Below are positions 37,737 through 47,842 of a stretch of DNA of 64,000 nt, one piece after another. The position numbers were made by a program, and so were the translations under genes. The stretch covers positions 1 through 64,000 of the forward strand of contig JAOMBK010000006.1 of NCBI GenBank assembly GCA_028344535.1, in the 5' to 3' direction. The notes beneath the pieces were generated by a model. That model was not told the DNA's origin and did no database searches. It saw only the letters and a list, made by a program, of their open reading frames with translations. This stretch comes from Pseudomonadota bacterium. Its GTDB lineage: Bacteria > Pseudomonadota > Gammaproteobacteria > Magnimaribacterales > D2472. Within the stretch, counting starts at the first letter, position 1; each line of letters starts with the position of its first letter.

Positions 37737-38973
37737 AGACAACAATAAACTATCCTGCACTTTTTGCGGCAAAGGCCAAGAAGAGGTTCGCAAGCTTATT
37801 GCTGGACCGAGTGTTTACATCTGTGACGAGTGCGTTGACCTTTGCAATGACATTATAGAAGAGGAAGTCAAAGCTGAGGACGAAGAGGTGCTTGATGTTT
37901 TGCCATCTCCTTTAGAGATATTTAAGCAGCTTGATGATTACGTAATAGGCCAAGAGAAAGCTAAAAAAACCCTATCGGTTGCTGTTTATAATCACTATAA
38001 GCGATTGCGATCTAATGCAAAGAAAGATGAGATTGAGCTTCAAAAAAGTAATGTTTTATTGCTTGGACCAACTGGCAGCGGTAAAACGCTTTTGGCACAA
38101 ACTCTGGCAAGAGTTCTTAATGTTCCATTTACTATTGCGGATGCAACGACCTTAACTGAAGCTGGATATGTTGGCGAGGATGTTGAGAATATTATTCAGA
38201 AGCTTCTGCAAAAATGTGATTATGACCCTGATAAAGCCGCCCTTGGAATTGTGTATATTGATGAAATTGATAAGATTGCGCGCAAATCAGATAATCCCTC
38301 CATTACTAGAGATGTATCTGGTGAGGGCGTTCAGCAGGCCTTACTCAAGTTAATAGAGGGTACAGTTGCCTCAATTCCGCCTCAAGGTGGAAGAAAACAT
38401 CCGCAACAAGAATTCATTCAGATTGATACCTCTAATATATTATTTATTTGCGGTGGAGCTTTTTCTGGGATTGATGAAGTTATCAAACATAGAACAGATA
38501 AATCTGGTATTGGCTTCGGTGCGGCTGTTAAAGATACTCAGGCATCTGTTGCTTCCATTGTAGAAACTTTAGAACCAGAAGATCTGGTTAAATTTGGCTT
38601 AATTCCAGAATTTGTTGGTAGATTGCCAGTGATCTCCACTTTGCATGAGTTAGATGAGGAAGCCTTGGTCAGAATTCTACAAGAACCCAAAAATGCATTA
38701 GTTAATCAGTACAAATACCTATTTGATATTGATGAGGTTGAATTAGATTTTCGAACCGAAGCTTTGCTTGAGATAGCAAAAAAGGCCCTGCAGAGAAAAA
38801 CAGGCGCAAGAGGATTAAGATCAATTATGGAAGAGCTACTAATGGATACAATGTTTGAGCTTCCTAATATTGATTTAGAAAAAGTAATCGTGGATGAGAA
38901 TTCTGTCTTGCATTCAACAGATCCAATCAAGGTCTATAAATCTCCTAAGAAAAAAACCTCTTCTGCTGGTTGA
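37726..38973 (+). CDS. clpX: ATP-dependent protease ATP-binding subunit ClpX
   Basis: [18 protein letters not shown]-type zinc domain; [15 protein letters not shown]. Confidence 0.98.
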   Translation: MENKDNNKLSCTFCGKGQEEVRKLIAGPSVYICDECVDLCNDIIEEEVKAEDEEVLDVLPSPLEIFKQLDDYVIGQEKAKKTLSVAVYNHYKRLRSNAKKDEIELQKSNVLLLGPTGSGKTLLAQTLARVLNVPFTIADATTLTEAGYVGEDVENIIQKLLQKCDYDPDKAALGIVYIDEIDKIARKSDNPSITRDVSGEGVQQALLKLIEGTVASIPPQGGRKHPQQEFIQIDTSNILFICGGAFSGIDEVIKHRTDKSGIGFGAAVKDTQASVASIVETLEPEDLVKFGLIPEFVGRLPVISTLHELDEEALVRILQEPKNALVNQYKYLFDIDEVELDFRTEALLEIAKKALQRKTGARGLRSIMEELLMDTMFELPNIDLEKVIVDENSVLHSTDPIKVYKSPKKKTSSAG

Positions 38974-39003
38974 ATTTAATTAATTCTCCCTCATTATATT
39001 TAT

Positions 39004-41415
39004 ATGGCTACTATTAAATATGATCTTCCGCTTATTCCTCTCAGAGACGTCGTAGTATTTCCTGGCGTGGTCTCAACTCTATTTGTTGGCAGGAATAAAT
39101 CCATCAATGCGCTGAATGCCGCCATGGCTGGGGAGAAGAAGATTATTTTAGCTGCACAAAAAGATGGGTCTTTGGATGCACCTTTGTTTGATGATTTGTA
39201 TAAGGTTGCAACTATTGCGAATATCCTGCAATTAATCAAACTGCCGGATGGAACTGTAAAAGTTTTGGTTGAGGGCTCCCACAGAGCTCAAATGAACTCT
39301 TTGGAGTCAGATTCAAAATTCTCTAAAGTAAGAGTAAGTCTTATTACCGAGCCAGCTATCGATGCCAAAGATGGAGAAAATTTAGCAAGGTTCATCAAAG
39401 CAAAGTTTCATGATTTTATCAAAATTACGAAAAAAATCGCTCCAGAGGTTTTGGCATCAATTGATGCTTTGGATGATTTATCTAGAATTATTGATTCAAT
39501 AGCTGGCCATTTGCCGATGGAAATTAAGCAAAAGCAAGAAATCCTTGAAACAGCTGACTTCCAGTTGAGGGCTGAAATTCTAATAGCTTTTATAGAGTCT
39601 CAATTGGATGTGATGGATGTCGATAAAAGAATCCGAAATAGAGTAAAAGGACAGATGGAAAAATCTCAACGAGAGTATTATTTAAATGAGCAGATCAAAG
39701 CTGCTCAAAAAGAGCTGGGTGATATCAGTGAAGAGGGCGATGAAATCTCGCAGCTAGAAGAAGATATTTCCAAGGCAGGTATGTCCAAAGAGGCATTGAA
39801 AAAAGCAAACAATGAATTTACTAAGTTTAAGCAAATGTCTCCTATGTCAGCAGAGGCATCAGTTGTGCGCTCTTACTTAGATTGGTTAACTGGCATTCCT
39901 TGGAAGAAAAGAAGCAAAGTTAAGTCAAATTTAAATTCAGCAACAGAAATTCTCAACGAAGATCACTTTGGCTTAGACGAAGTGAAAGAGAGAATTCTAG
40001 AATATTTAGCAGTTCAACAAAGAGTTAAAAAATTAAAAGCCCCGGTCTTATGTTTGGTAGGTCCCCCTGGGGTTGGAAAAACTTCTCTTGGAAAATCTAT
40101 CGCAAGGGCTACGAATAGAAAATTTGCCAGAATGTCATTGGGCGGAGTTAGGGACGAGGCTGAAATTAGAGGGCATCGAAGAACCTACATTGGATCTATG
40201 CCAGGAAAAATTATTCAAAAGCTTTCAAAAGTTGAAGTAAAAAATCCATTATTTCTTTTAGATGAGATTGATAAAATGGGCATGGATCACCGAGGTGATC
40301 CTGCTTCAGCTCTACTAGAGGTTTTAGATCCAGAGCAAAATAATACATTTTCAGATCATTATTTAGAGGTGGATTTTGATCTCTCCGAGGTAATGTTTGT
40401 TTGTACTGCCAACAGTTTAAACATTCCTGGCCCATTGCTCGATCGCATGGAGATTATTAGGCTTCCTGGCTACATAGAGGATGAAAAATTAAATATAGCA
40501 AAACAATATTTAATCCCTAAGCAGCTTGAAAGAAATGGGCTAGATGATAAAGAAGTTAAGCTTAGTGATAAATCTATATTGGACATAGTGCGCCACTATA
40601 CGAGAGAGGCGGGTGTGAGAGGTCTCGAAAGACAGATTGCAAAGATTTTTAGAAAGTCAGTTAAAGAAAGAGTGTTAGCAGATCCTAAAAAAATTAAATC
40701 TTCAATAAATATTACTCCAAAAAATTTAGAAAAATATTGCGGTGTTCCTAAATTTAAATTTGGAGAGGCCGATGTTGAGGACATTGTGGGTAAAGTTGCT
40801 GGGTTGGCATGGACTGAAGTTGGCGGTGAGTTGTTAACTATTGAATCGTCATATGTACCTGGAAAAGGGCAGGTAATTAAAACTGGTTCTTTGGGTGACG
40901 TGATGCAGGAATCCATTCAAGCCGCTCTAACAGTCGTAAGGTCTAGATCAGAAAAATTAGGCATTCCTGTTAATTTTTATGAAAAATTTGATGTTCATAT
41001 TCATGTTCCTGATGGAGCCACTCCCAAAGATGGGCCCAGCGCTGGAGTTGGAATGTGTACAGCAATGATTTCTGTTTTCACAGGAATACCTGTGAGATCG
41101 GATACTGCCATGACAGGCGAAATTACATTACATGGCCAAGTCACAAAAATCGGTGGCCTGAAAGAAAAGTTATTAGCTGCTAAACGCGGAGGTATAAAGA
41201 GAGTTATTATCCCGGAAGATAATGCTGCCGATTTGAGAGAAATACCATCCCAAATTACACACGCATTAGAGATTCTTCCCGTGAGATGGGTCGATGAAGC
41301 TATCACTCAAGCTCTTACTTCCGAACCAAAACCAATCAAAAAAAGAAGAAATTCTAAAATTCTTAGCAAACCAAAATCATCTAGCGCTAGAACAACTTCC
41401 AGAAAACCCCATTAG
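39004..41415 (+). CDS. lon: Endopeptidase La (Lon)
   Basis: GPPGVGKTSLGKSIARATNRKF; TPKDGPSAGVGM catalytic Ser. Confidence 0.98.
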   Translation: MATIKYDLPLIPLRDVVVFPGVVSTLFVGRNKSINALNAAMAGEKKIILAAQKDGSLDAPLFDDLYKVATIANILQLIKLPDGTVKVLVEGSHRAQMNSLESDSKFSKVRVSLITEPAIDAKDGENLARFIKAKFHDFIKITKKIAPEVLASIDALDDLSRIIDSIAGHLPMEIKQKQEILETADFQLRAEILIAFIESQLDVMDVDKRIRNRVKGQMEKSQREYYLNEQIKAAQKELGDISEEGDEISQLEEDISKAGMSKEALKKANNEFTKFKQMSPMSAEASVVRSYLDWLTGIPWKKRSKVKSNLNSATEILNEDHFGLDEVKERILEYLAVQQRVKKLKAPVLCLVGPPGVGKTSLGKSIARATNRKFARMSLGGVRDEAEIRGHRRTYIGSMPGKIIQKLSKVEVKNPLFLLDEIDKMGMDHRGDPASALLEVLDPEQNNTFSDHYLEVDFDLSEVMFVCTANSLNIPGPLLDRMEIIRLPGYIEDEKLNIAKQYLIPKQLERNGLDDKEVKLSDKSILDIVRHYTREAGVRGLERQIAKIFRKSVKERVLADPKKIKSSINITPKNLEKYCGVPKFKFGEADVEDIVGKVAGLAWTEVGGELLTIESSYVPGKGQVIKTGSLGDVMQESIQAALTVVRSRSEKLGIPVNFYEKFDVHIHVPDGATPKDGPSAGVGMCTAMISVFTGIPVRSDTAMTGEITLHGQVTKIGGLKEKLLAAKRGGIKRVIIPEDNAADLREIPSQITHALEILPVRWVDEAITQALTSEPKPIKKRRNSKILSKPKSSSARTTSRKPH

Positions 41416-41495
41416 AATAGGTTTTAAAGCTTGACATTTCTTCTGTGATAGCTTTTCATAGGCTTAGGTACATTAATTAACCAGAGGAGAATTCA

Positions 41496-41774
41496 ATGAA
41501 TAAATCAGACTTAGTAGATGCAGTTGCTTCATCAGCAGACGTTACCAAAGCTTCAGCTGGAAGAGCTGTTGATGCGGTTTTAGATTCAATCGGTGATGCG
41601 TTAGGTAACGGCGATACAGTTTCGCTTGTAGGTTTTGGAACTTTTTCAGTTAGACATAGAGCTGCTAGAGAAGGAAGAAACCCACAAACAGGTGCTTCAA
41701 TGCATATTGCAGCATCAAAAGTTCCAGGCTTTAAAGCTGGTAAAGGATTAAAAGATAAAGTTAAAAACTCTTAA
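41496..41774 (+). CDS. hupB: DNA-binding protein HU
   Basis: [29 protein letters not shown]...[21 protein letters not shown]. Confidence 0.97.
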   Translation: MNKSDLVDAVASSADVTKASAGRAVDAVLDSIGDALGNGDTVSLVGFGTFSVRHRAAREGRNPQTGASMHIAASKVPGFKAGKGLKDKVKNS

Positions 41775-41798
41775 TTAACTTTAGATATAAAGGTCTTT

Positions 41799-41828
41799 AA
41801 AAAAAGGGTGCATAAGCACCCTTTTTTT
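41799..41828 (+). terminator. Rho-independent terminator after hupB
   Basis: AAAAAAAGGGTGC-ataa-GCACCCTTTTTTT. Confidence 0.9.
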
Positions 41829-41866
41829 ATGTATGATTGTTAGCTTTTAAAGAGGATGAAGTTCAA

Positions 41867-43729
41867 ATGTTAGAGTCACTAAGAAACTTTCTGTCAGGTA
41901 AACGAGTTATAGTTATTACAGCTCTTCTTGCAATACCATTTGTATTTCTGGGCTCACAGTCCTTTGGCACAATCACTGCAACTTTTGGAACTGTGAATGG
42001 CGAGCCTGTATCTCAAATGGATGTGAATCTTGCTACCAATCAAGTCTCTCAAAGGCTCAAGTCTGTTTATGGAGAAGATTTCTCTCTAGATGATTTGGAT
42101 GAGGAAGTTTCTCTTGGGTTAATTAAAAATGAAATTATTAATCAAAAAACTCTTCTTTCTCAAACCAGAAAACTTGGTTTGATCGCTTCTGAGAAAACAG
42201 CAAAACAAGAAGTTATAAACATTGATACTTTTCAAGGCGAAAATGGTTTTGATCAAATGCTTTTTGAATCTACTATCAGAGCTAACGGTTGGACTCCCGA
42301 AGAGTACATTGAGCTTGTAAGGGAGACCCTATCATTAGATAAACTGGTCTCAGCTATGGGGGTCACTGCTTTTCCAATTAATTCTGAAATAGAAGGCTTA
42401 GCCTCGATGCTTGAAACCTCAAGAGACATAAACTTTATCAAAGTAGATAAAAATATACTGGTCAGCCAACAAGAAGCTAGTCTTGAAGAGGGACAGCAAT
42501 TTTATGACAGCAATCCTTTTTTATTTCTTTCTAAAGAACAAAGAGACTTCTCATATCTTGTTCTAACTTATGATGCATACAAAGAGCAAGTTCAAGTTCC
42601 TGAAGATTATATTGACGAGGCTTATGCAGATTACTTAAGCAACGTTGAAGGGCAAATACAAAATCGAATTTCTCATCTAATGATCGAAAAATCTAATTAT
42701 GGAAGTTCATCCCTAGCTTATGAAGAAATTAATTCTATATATAAAAACATTCAATCAAAAGAAGTTTCATTCGAAGATGCAGTATCTAAATCTAGCGAGG
42801 ATCTAGCCTCAAAAGATACTGGCGGTGATTTAGGCCTATCATCCGGCGATGCTTTTCCTGAAGAGTTTGAAAGTGCAATACTATCAATGCAGCTCAACTC
42901 CATAAGTTCAATTATTGAGCTTGAGGACTCATTGCATATATTAAAATTAACCGAAGTCATTAAACCCCAAATTAAAACTAAAGCAGAAATGTCTCGGGAG
43001 CTTTTAAATGAACTTGTTGATGCTGAAGCATTGGCTTTGATGCAAGATGATTTTCTTGCATTAGAATCATTAGTGCTTGAAGGAGTTACTTTAAATACTT
43101 TAGCAGATTCAACTGATGCTGAAGTTCAAGTTACTGGTTTGCAGGATATCGAAAGCGTTGAATTAAATGGGTTTGCCAATATTACCTCGTCACAATTATT
43201 CGATTCTTCTGTGTTGCCAAACAAAATTGAAATTTTTGAGGGCGATGAAAGCTATGCTTTTGTGATGATGACCCAGGCACTTCAGCCAGCTGTTCAACCT
43301 TTTGCCAATGTTGCTGACTTAGCCATTCAAGAAGTTCGCAATGAGAAAGCAAACATGATTATCAATGATTTTGTAAAAGATGCAGAAGGTGTGATTGATG
43401 GTGAGAACGCATTACCCAATTTAAATGCCTTTTCACAAGAAAGCTATAAGGCTGTTAAAAGATTTTCTTCATTACTTCCATCGGAGATTATTAATTCAAC
43501 ATTTGAATCACCTTTAGGCACTTTGGTTGAGAACGAAGCATTTAATGGGGATCGATATTGGGCAAAGTCCTCAAATGAGTCTGTACCATCAATGGAAGAG
43601 CTTTCAGAGTCAGTTGAGCAATATCAGAGTTTTTATAATGAAAGCTTAACTCAGCAGTTTTCAGGATTTATTGACCGAGCTTTCAAAGAAGGGCAAAGAA
43701 TTCGTTTGGAAAATCTTACCTCTAATTAA
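41867..43729 (+). CDS. ppiD: SurA N-terminal/PpiD-type periplasmic peptidyl-prolyl isomerase
   Basis: [33 protein letters not shown]; PpiC-like region; position after hupB; start revised from 41837. Confidence 0.88.
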   Translation: MLESLRNFLSGKRVIVITALLAIPFVFLGSQSFGTITATFGTVNGEPVSQMDVNLATNQVSQRLKSVYGEDFSLDDLDEEVSLGLIKNEIINQKTLLSQTRKLGLIASEKTAKQEVINIDTFQGENGFDQMLFESTIRANGWTPEEYIELVRETLSLDKLVSAMGVTAFPINSEIEGLASMLETSRDINFIKVDKNILVSQQEASLEEGQQFYDSNPFLFLSKEQRDFSYLVLTYDAYKEQVQVPEDYIDEAYADYLSNVEGQIQNRISHLMIEKSNYGSSSLAYEEINSIYKNIQSKEVSFEDAVSKSSEDLASKDTGGDLGLSSGDAFPEEFESAILSMQLNSISSIIELEDSLHILKLTEVIKPQIKTKAEMSRELLNELVDAEALALMQDDFLALESLVLEGVTLNTLADSTDAEVQVTGLQDIESVELNGFANITSSQLFDSSVLPNKIEIFEGDESYAFVMMTQALQPAVQPFANVADLAIQEVRNEKANMIINDFVKDAEGVIDGENALPNLNAFSQESYKAVKRFSSLLPSEIINSTFESPLGTLVENEAFNGDRYWAKSSNESVPSMEELSESVEQYQSFYNESLTQQFSGFIDRAFKEGQRIRLENLTSN

Positions 43730-44511
43730 TCAGCATACTCTTCTATGGACATGGCGGCTGTATTAAAGCCTCCATCCACATACGTTATTTCACCCGTGAT
43801 TCCACTAGCAAGATCTGAGCATAAAAAAGCTGCAACATTGCCTACCTCAAGAGTTGTAACAGCTCTTCTTAAAGGAGCTCTGTTTGCATAATTGGTTAAC
43901 ATTTTTCTGAAGTTTTTTACTCCCATTGCTGCCAGGGTTTTAATGGGTCCGGCTGATATTGCATTGACTCTTACACCATCTGGTCCCATAGCAGCGGCAA
44001 GAAATCTTGTATTTGCTTCCAAGCTTGCCTTAGCAAGGCCCATAACATTGTAATTTGGCAGCGATTGCATGGATCCCAGATAGGTCAGAGTTAAAAGAGC
44101 TGCATTCTCATTTAGCATTGGTTTTGCGCCTTTAGCCATAGCAGTAAAACTATACGAACTAATATCATGAGCAATTTGAAAACCCTCTCTTGTAGCAGCA
44201 TCAACAAAATTCCCCTCCAATTCATTTGCTGGGGCAAAGCCAATAGAATGAACAAAGCCATCGAATGACTTCCATTTTTTTGAGAGCTCCTGGTACATAT
44301 TTGCTATGCTCTCATCTGAGGCAACATCACACTCAAATAATAAATCAGAGCCAAGTTCTGCGGCAATCTTTTCTACGTTGCCTTTTAATCTCTCACTTTG
44401 ATAGGTGAAAGCTAGTTCCGCTCCTTGTGCATGCATTGCTTGAGCAATACCAGCTGCTATGGAGTGTTTATTTGCAAGTCCTGCTATTAAAATCTTTTTA
44501 TTTTGTAACAT
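43726..44511 (-). CDS. fabI: Enoyl-[acyl-carrier-protein] reductase FabI
   Basis: [55 protein letters not shown]. Confidence 0.96.
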   Translation of the reverse strand: MLQNKKILIAGLANKHSIAAGIAQAMHAQGAELAFTYQSERLKGNVEKIAAELGSDLLFECDVASDESIANMYQELSKKWKSFDGFVHSIGFAPANELEGNFVDAATREGFQIAHDISSYSFTAMAKGAKPMLNENAALLTLTYLGSMQSLPNYNVMGLAKASLEANTRFLAAAMGPDGVRVNAISAGPIKTLAAMGVKNFRKMLTNYANRAPLRRAVTTLEVGNVAAFLCSDLASGITGEITYVDGGFNTAAMSIEEYAD

Positions 44512-44616
44512 TATATTATTTTAACCTTATAGCTAATTGGCTAAGCATTATATATGAGTTCCTTCATCATTAATAAAGTGAATTATTAACATAGGATATA
44601 TTAATCATTTTTTAAC

Positions 44617-44652
44617 ATATGCTTGTTTCTTTCCCCGAAACAGGCATATAAT
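44617..44652 (+). promoter_or_regulatory. Promoter with 33-bp inverted repeat upstream of TonB receptor gene
   Basis: ATATGCTTGTTTC-tttcccc-GAAACAGGCATAT (44617-44649); TATAAT at 44647-44652, weak -35 TTGTTT at 44623-44628, 18-nt spacer. Confidence 0.6.
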
Positions 44653-44711
44653 CGATCATTGCACGATATGCGCAAGTATTAGTGTGTTATTAAAACTTAG
44701 GAGTATTTTAA

Positions 44712-47702
44712 ATGATTGATTTAAATAAATATTTATTCAGTGCTTTTGCAATAATCTCTTTATCGGTGCCTTTAGCAATTGCTCAAGATTCTGATGATGA
44801 TGTTGAAGAAGTCATTGTAACTGGATCAAGGATTATTGATCCTAACATTATTAGCTCTTCCCAAATCGCAGTCGTCGATGGGCAAGATATAATAAATGCT
44901 GGTGTAACTAGGGTTGAGGATTATCTTAATGATATGCCTCAAATTTCTCCTGGCCAATCCATCACTAATTCTAATGGTTCTAATGGTACTGCTACTGTTA
45001 ACCTGAGAAACCTTGGCTGTTCAAGAACATTGGTTCTAATGAATGGAAGAAGAATGGTTCCAGGAACAACTGGTGGTGGAAACTGTGCTGACCTTAACAC
45101 CATTCCAACATTACTTTTAGACAAAGTTGAAGTTTTAACTGGTGGTGCATCTTCTGTATACGGTTCTGATGCGGTTGCCGGTGTTGTTAACTTTGTTTTA
45201 GATGATGAGTTTGTTGGCTTCAAAGCTGCTTATTCACACGGGTTCTATAATCATGAAAATGATAATAGCTCTCTTAGAGAATTGGTTAAAAGCTATGGCT
45301 ATGCCCAAGCACCAAGTGATGTGCAAACAGGAGACACTGGTAAGTTCTCTATTGCATTTGGTGGCGAGATTGATGGCGGCAGAGGTCACGTTACAGCATT
45401 TATGGAGCACACTGATACACAACCTATACTCCAAGGTGACTTTGATATTAGTGCTTGTGCCTTAAGTGGTGGTACAACTCGATGTGGTGGTTCATCAACA
45501 ATTCCTCCAGGAAGATGGGCTGACTTTGGTGGCTATGGCTCTGCTGGGTTTGTTAACATAGATCCATTAGTTACTCGTTTAGACCTTAAAGTTTCTGGAA
45601 ACGATTTCGTACCAAGAGATGGTCAAACATACAACTACAACCCAACTAACTTCTTCCAAAGACCTGATGACAGATTAAATGTAGGTTTCTTTGGTAAATA
45701 TGAGATTACTGATAACGCAGAGGTTTATTTAGATTTTACTGCTATGAAATCTGAGTCTAATGCTCAGATAGCATACTCAGGAACATTTGGTAACATAACT
45801 CATTTGCCATGTTATAACGGCTTGTTGTCCGCACAGCAGTATAAAGTGGCGTGTAGTGATTGGACAGGAATGGGTGGTTCTCATGCACCTAATTTTGCAA
45901 CCGGAGCTGAAGCTTTATCTTATATAAATAGTTTAGATGCTTCTGTAGCCGCTGGAACAATTATTGATTATAGAGCTCCATTGTATTCATTGAAGAGAAA
46001 TGTTGAGGGTAATCCAAGACAAGGAATTCAAATGTACAAAAGCTACAATACAACCATTGGTTTGAGAGGTGATATCAATGATGATTGGTCATACGATGTC
46101 TACTATCAAAACTCAGCAGTTAACTATGCTAACGAATACAGAAATGACCTTTCTGTAACTGCGATTAACCGAGCTGTGAATGTTATTAATGTTGCAGGAG
46201 TTCCGACTTGTGTTGCTAAGCTTCAAGGAATCGATGCAAACTGTGTTCCATACAACCTCTTTCAAGGTGGATTACCTGGTGATCAGGGTATCCAAGGTGT
46301 AATCGATGGCGGACAAACTGCGCAAGATTATTTAGCTAAATCAACATTTATCAATGGTGATGGAAAGCAAAAAATTCTTTCAGGTTATATTACTGGTGAT
46401 ACAGGATTTACTATTCCGGGTGCTCCTGGTTCAGTATCTTTGGTAGCTGGTTTTGAAACTAAAGAGCTAGATACTGACTTTAGACCTGACACTCCTACAC
46501 TTCAGGGTGATAGATCTGGTTCAGGTGGAGCTACATTACCTATTGGTGGTATGTATGACGTAGACGAGTTCTTTTTTGAGTTAGGTATTCCAGTAACGGC
46601 TGACCTAAGTGTTGATGCAGGATTTAGAACTGCTGAGTACTCTACAGGTGCTGAAACTGACTCTAGCAAAATTGGAGCATATTGGACTGTTAACGACAGC
46701 GTGTCATTAAGAGCCTCATTCCAGACTGCGCAGAGACATGCGAATATTTCTGAACTGTATTCAGCTGTTAGCGATGGCCTTGTGGACTTAGACAATGATC
46801 CTTGTTCAATTCAGCAGAATGGTACTCCAGCTACAGCAACTCAAGCTCAGTGTGCTGCAACAGGATTGCCAGCAAATCTTTACAACACTGATCTTAATTC
46901 ACCAGCTGACCAGTACAACGTTAAAGGCGGCGGTAATCCTAAAGTTGCGCCGGAAGAATCAGAGTCATTAACTGTTGGTGCAGTTATTACTCCTGAATCA
47001 GTTCCTGGCTTAACTTTAACAGTTGATTACTTCGATATCACAGTGGAAGATGGAATTGGTACTGTAAGTGCTAAAACTGCTCTTGATAAATGTGTATCAA
47101 CTGGAAGTGCGCAGTATTGTGGGCTCATTAATAGAATGCCTGGAACAGGTTCATTGTGGTTGTCAGGTGGATATATTTCACAGCAGCTTACAAACATTGG
47201 TGAGGAAACAACCAGTGGTGTTGATGTGATTTTTGATTACTCATTTGAAACTTCATACGGACCAGTTGAGGTTCAAGGTGTTACTACATTCTTAGATACT
47301 TATGACATTACAGAGCTTCCAGGTGCATCACCAATTGCATGTTCTGGAAACTGGGGTGGTTCATGTGGCAAGAATCCTTTACCTGAAACTTCTGGTAAAT
47401 ATAAGGCAACACTATCCACTGAATGGGATACTGATGTATCACTTGGTTTAAGATACCTTGGCGAAACAACAGACCTTAATTCAAACAAAATTGATTTTGA
47501 TGCTACAACATACATAGATGTAACTCTTCAGCATATGCCTTCAGAGAATCTAGTTGTAACATTTGGAATTAATAATCTATTTGATGAAGAGCCTGGTTAC
47601 ACATCTGACGCTGGTACAGCGCCAGGTAATGGTAATACTTTCCCAGGTTACTTTGATGCCTTTGGCCAATATATTTTCTTAAATTTGACACTTCAATACT
47701 AA
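44712..47702 (+). CDS. TonB-dependent receptor
   Basis: Signal peptide, VEEVIVTGSRI, plug domain VNLRNLGCSRTLVLMNGRR...GGASSVYGSDAVAGVVNFV, C-terminal aromatic LTLQY. Confidence 0.95.
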   Translation: MIDLNKYLFSAFAIISLSVPLAIAQDSDDDVEEVIVTGSRIIDPNIISSSQIAVVDGQDIINAGVTRVEDYLNDMPQISPGQSITNSNGSNGTATVNLRNLGCSRTLVLMNGRRMVPGTTGGGNCADLNTIPTLLLDKVEVLTGGASSVYGSDAVAGVVNFVLDDEFVGFKAAYSHGFYNHENDNSSLRELVKSYGYAQAPSDVQTGDTGKFSIAFGGEIDGGRGHVTAFMEHTDTQPILQGDFDISACALSGGTTRCGGSSTIPPGRWADFGGYGSAGFVNIDPLVTRLDLKVSGNDFVPRDGQTYNYNPTNFFQRPDDRLNVGFFGKYEITDNAEVYLDFTAMKSESNAQIAYSGTFGNITHLPCYNGLLSAQQYKVACSDWTGMGGSHAPNFATGAEALSYINSLDASVAAGTIIDYRAPLYSLKRNVEGNPRQGIQMYKSYNTTIGLRGDINDDWSYDVYYQNSAVNYANEYRNDLSVTAINRAVNVINVAGVPTCVAKLQGIDANCVPYNLFQGGLPGDQGIQGVIDGGQTAQDYLAKSTFINGDGKQKILSGYITGDTGFTIPGAPGSVSLVAGFETKELDTDFRPDTPTLQGDRSGSGGATLPIGGMYDVDEFFFELGIPVTADLSVDAGFRTAEYSTGAETDSSKIGAYWTVNDSVSLRASFQTAQRHANISELYSAVSDGLVDLDNDPCSIQQNGTPATATQAQCAATGLPANLYNTDLNSPADQYNVKGGGNPKVAPEESESLTVGAVITPESVPGLTLTVDYFDITVEDGIGTVSAKTALDKCVSTGSAQYCGLINRMPGTGSLWLSGGYISQQLTNIGEETTSGVDVIFDYSFETSYGPVEVQGVTTFLDTYDITELPGASPIACSGNWGGSCGKNPLPETSGKYKATLSTEWDTDVSLGLRYLGETTDLNSNKIDFDATTYIDVTLQHMPSENLVVTFGINNLFDEEPGYTSDAGTAPGNGNTFPGYFDAFGQYIFLNLTLQY

Positions 47703-47718
47703 GAAAAGGAAAAAAATT

Positions 47719-47748
47719 AAAAAAGGGTGCTTTAGCACCCTTTTTTTT
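47719..47748 (+). terminator. Rho-independent terminator after first TonB receptor gene
   Basis: AAAAAAGGGTGC-ttta-GCACCCTTTTTTTT. Confidence 0.9.
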
Positions 47749-47781
47749 ACAAATTATTCCAATTCAAAATACTCTAAAAAG

Positions 47782-47810
47782 TTGACATCTTGTGTCAAAA
47801 TGGCAACAAT
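47782..47810 (+). promoter_or_regulatory. Promoter with TTGACA-N5-TGTCAA inverted repeat over the -35
   Basis: TTGACA (47782-47787), 17 nt, AACAAT (47805-47810). Confidence 0.55.
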
Positions 47811-47842
47811 TACGGGAACTAACAAACTTTTAGGGAGTTTAT

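Noticed and set aside
44939-45465. Several 60-95 aa ORFs antisense or out of frame within the TonB receptor genes (also in 46502-50813)
   Set aside because: Overlap strong receptor coding sequence; no initiation signals or family resemblance.
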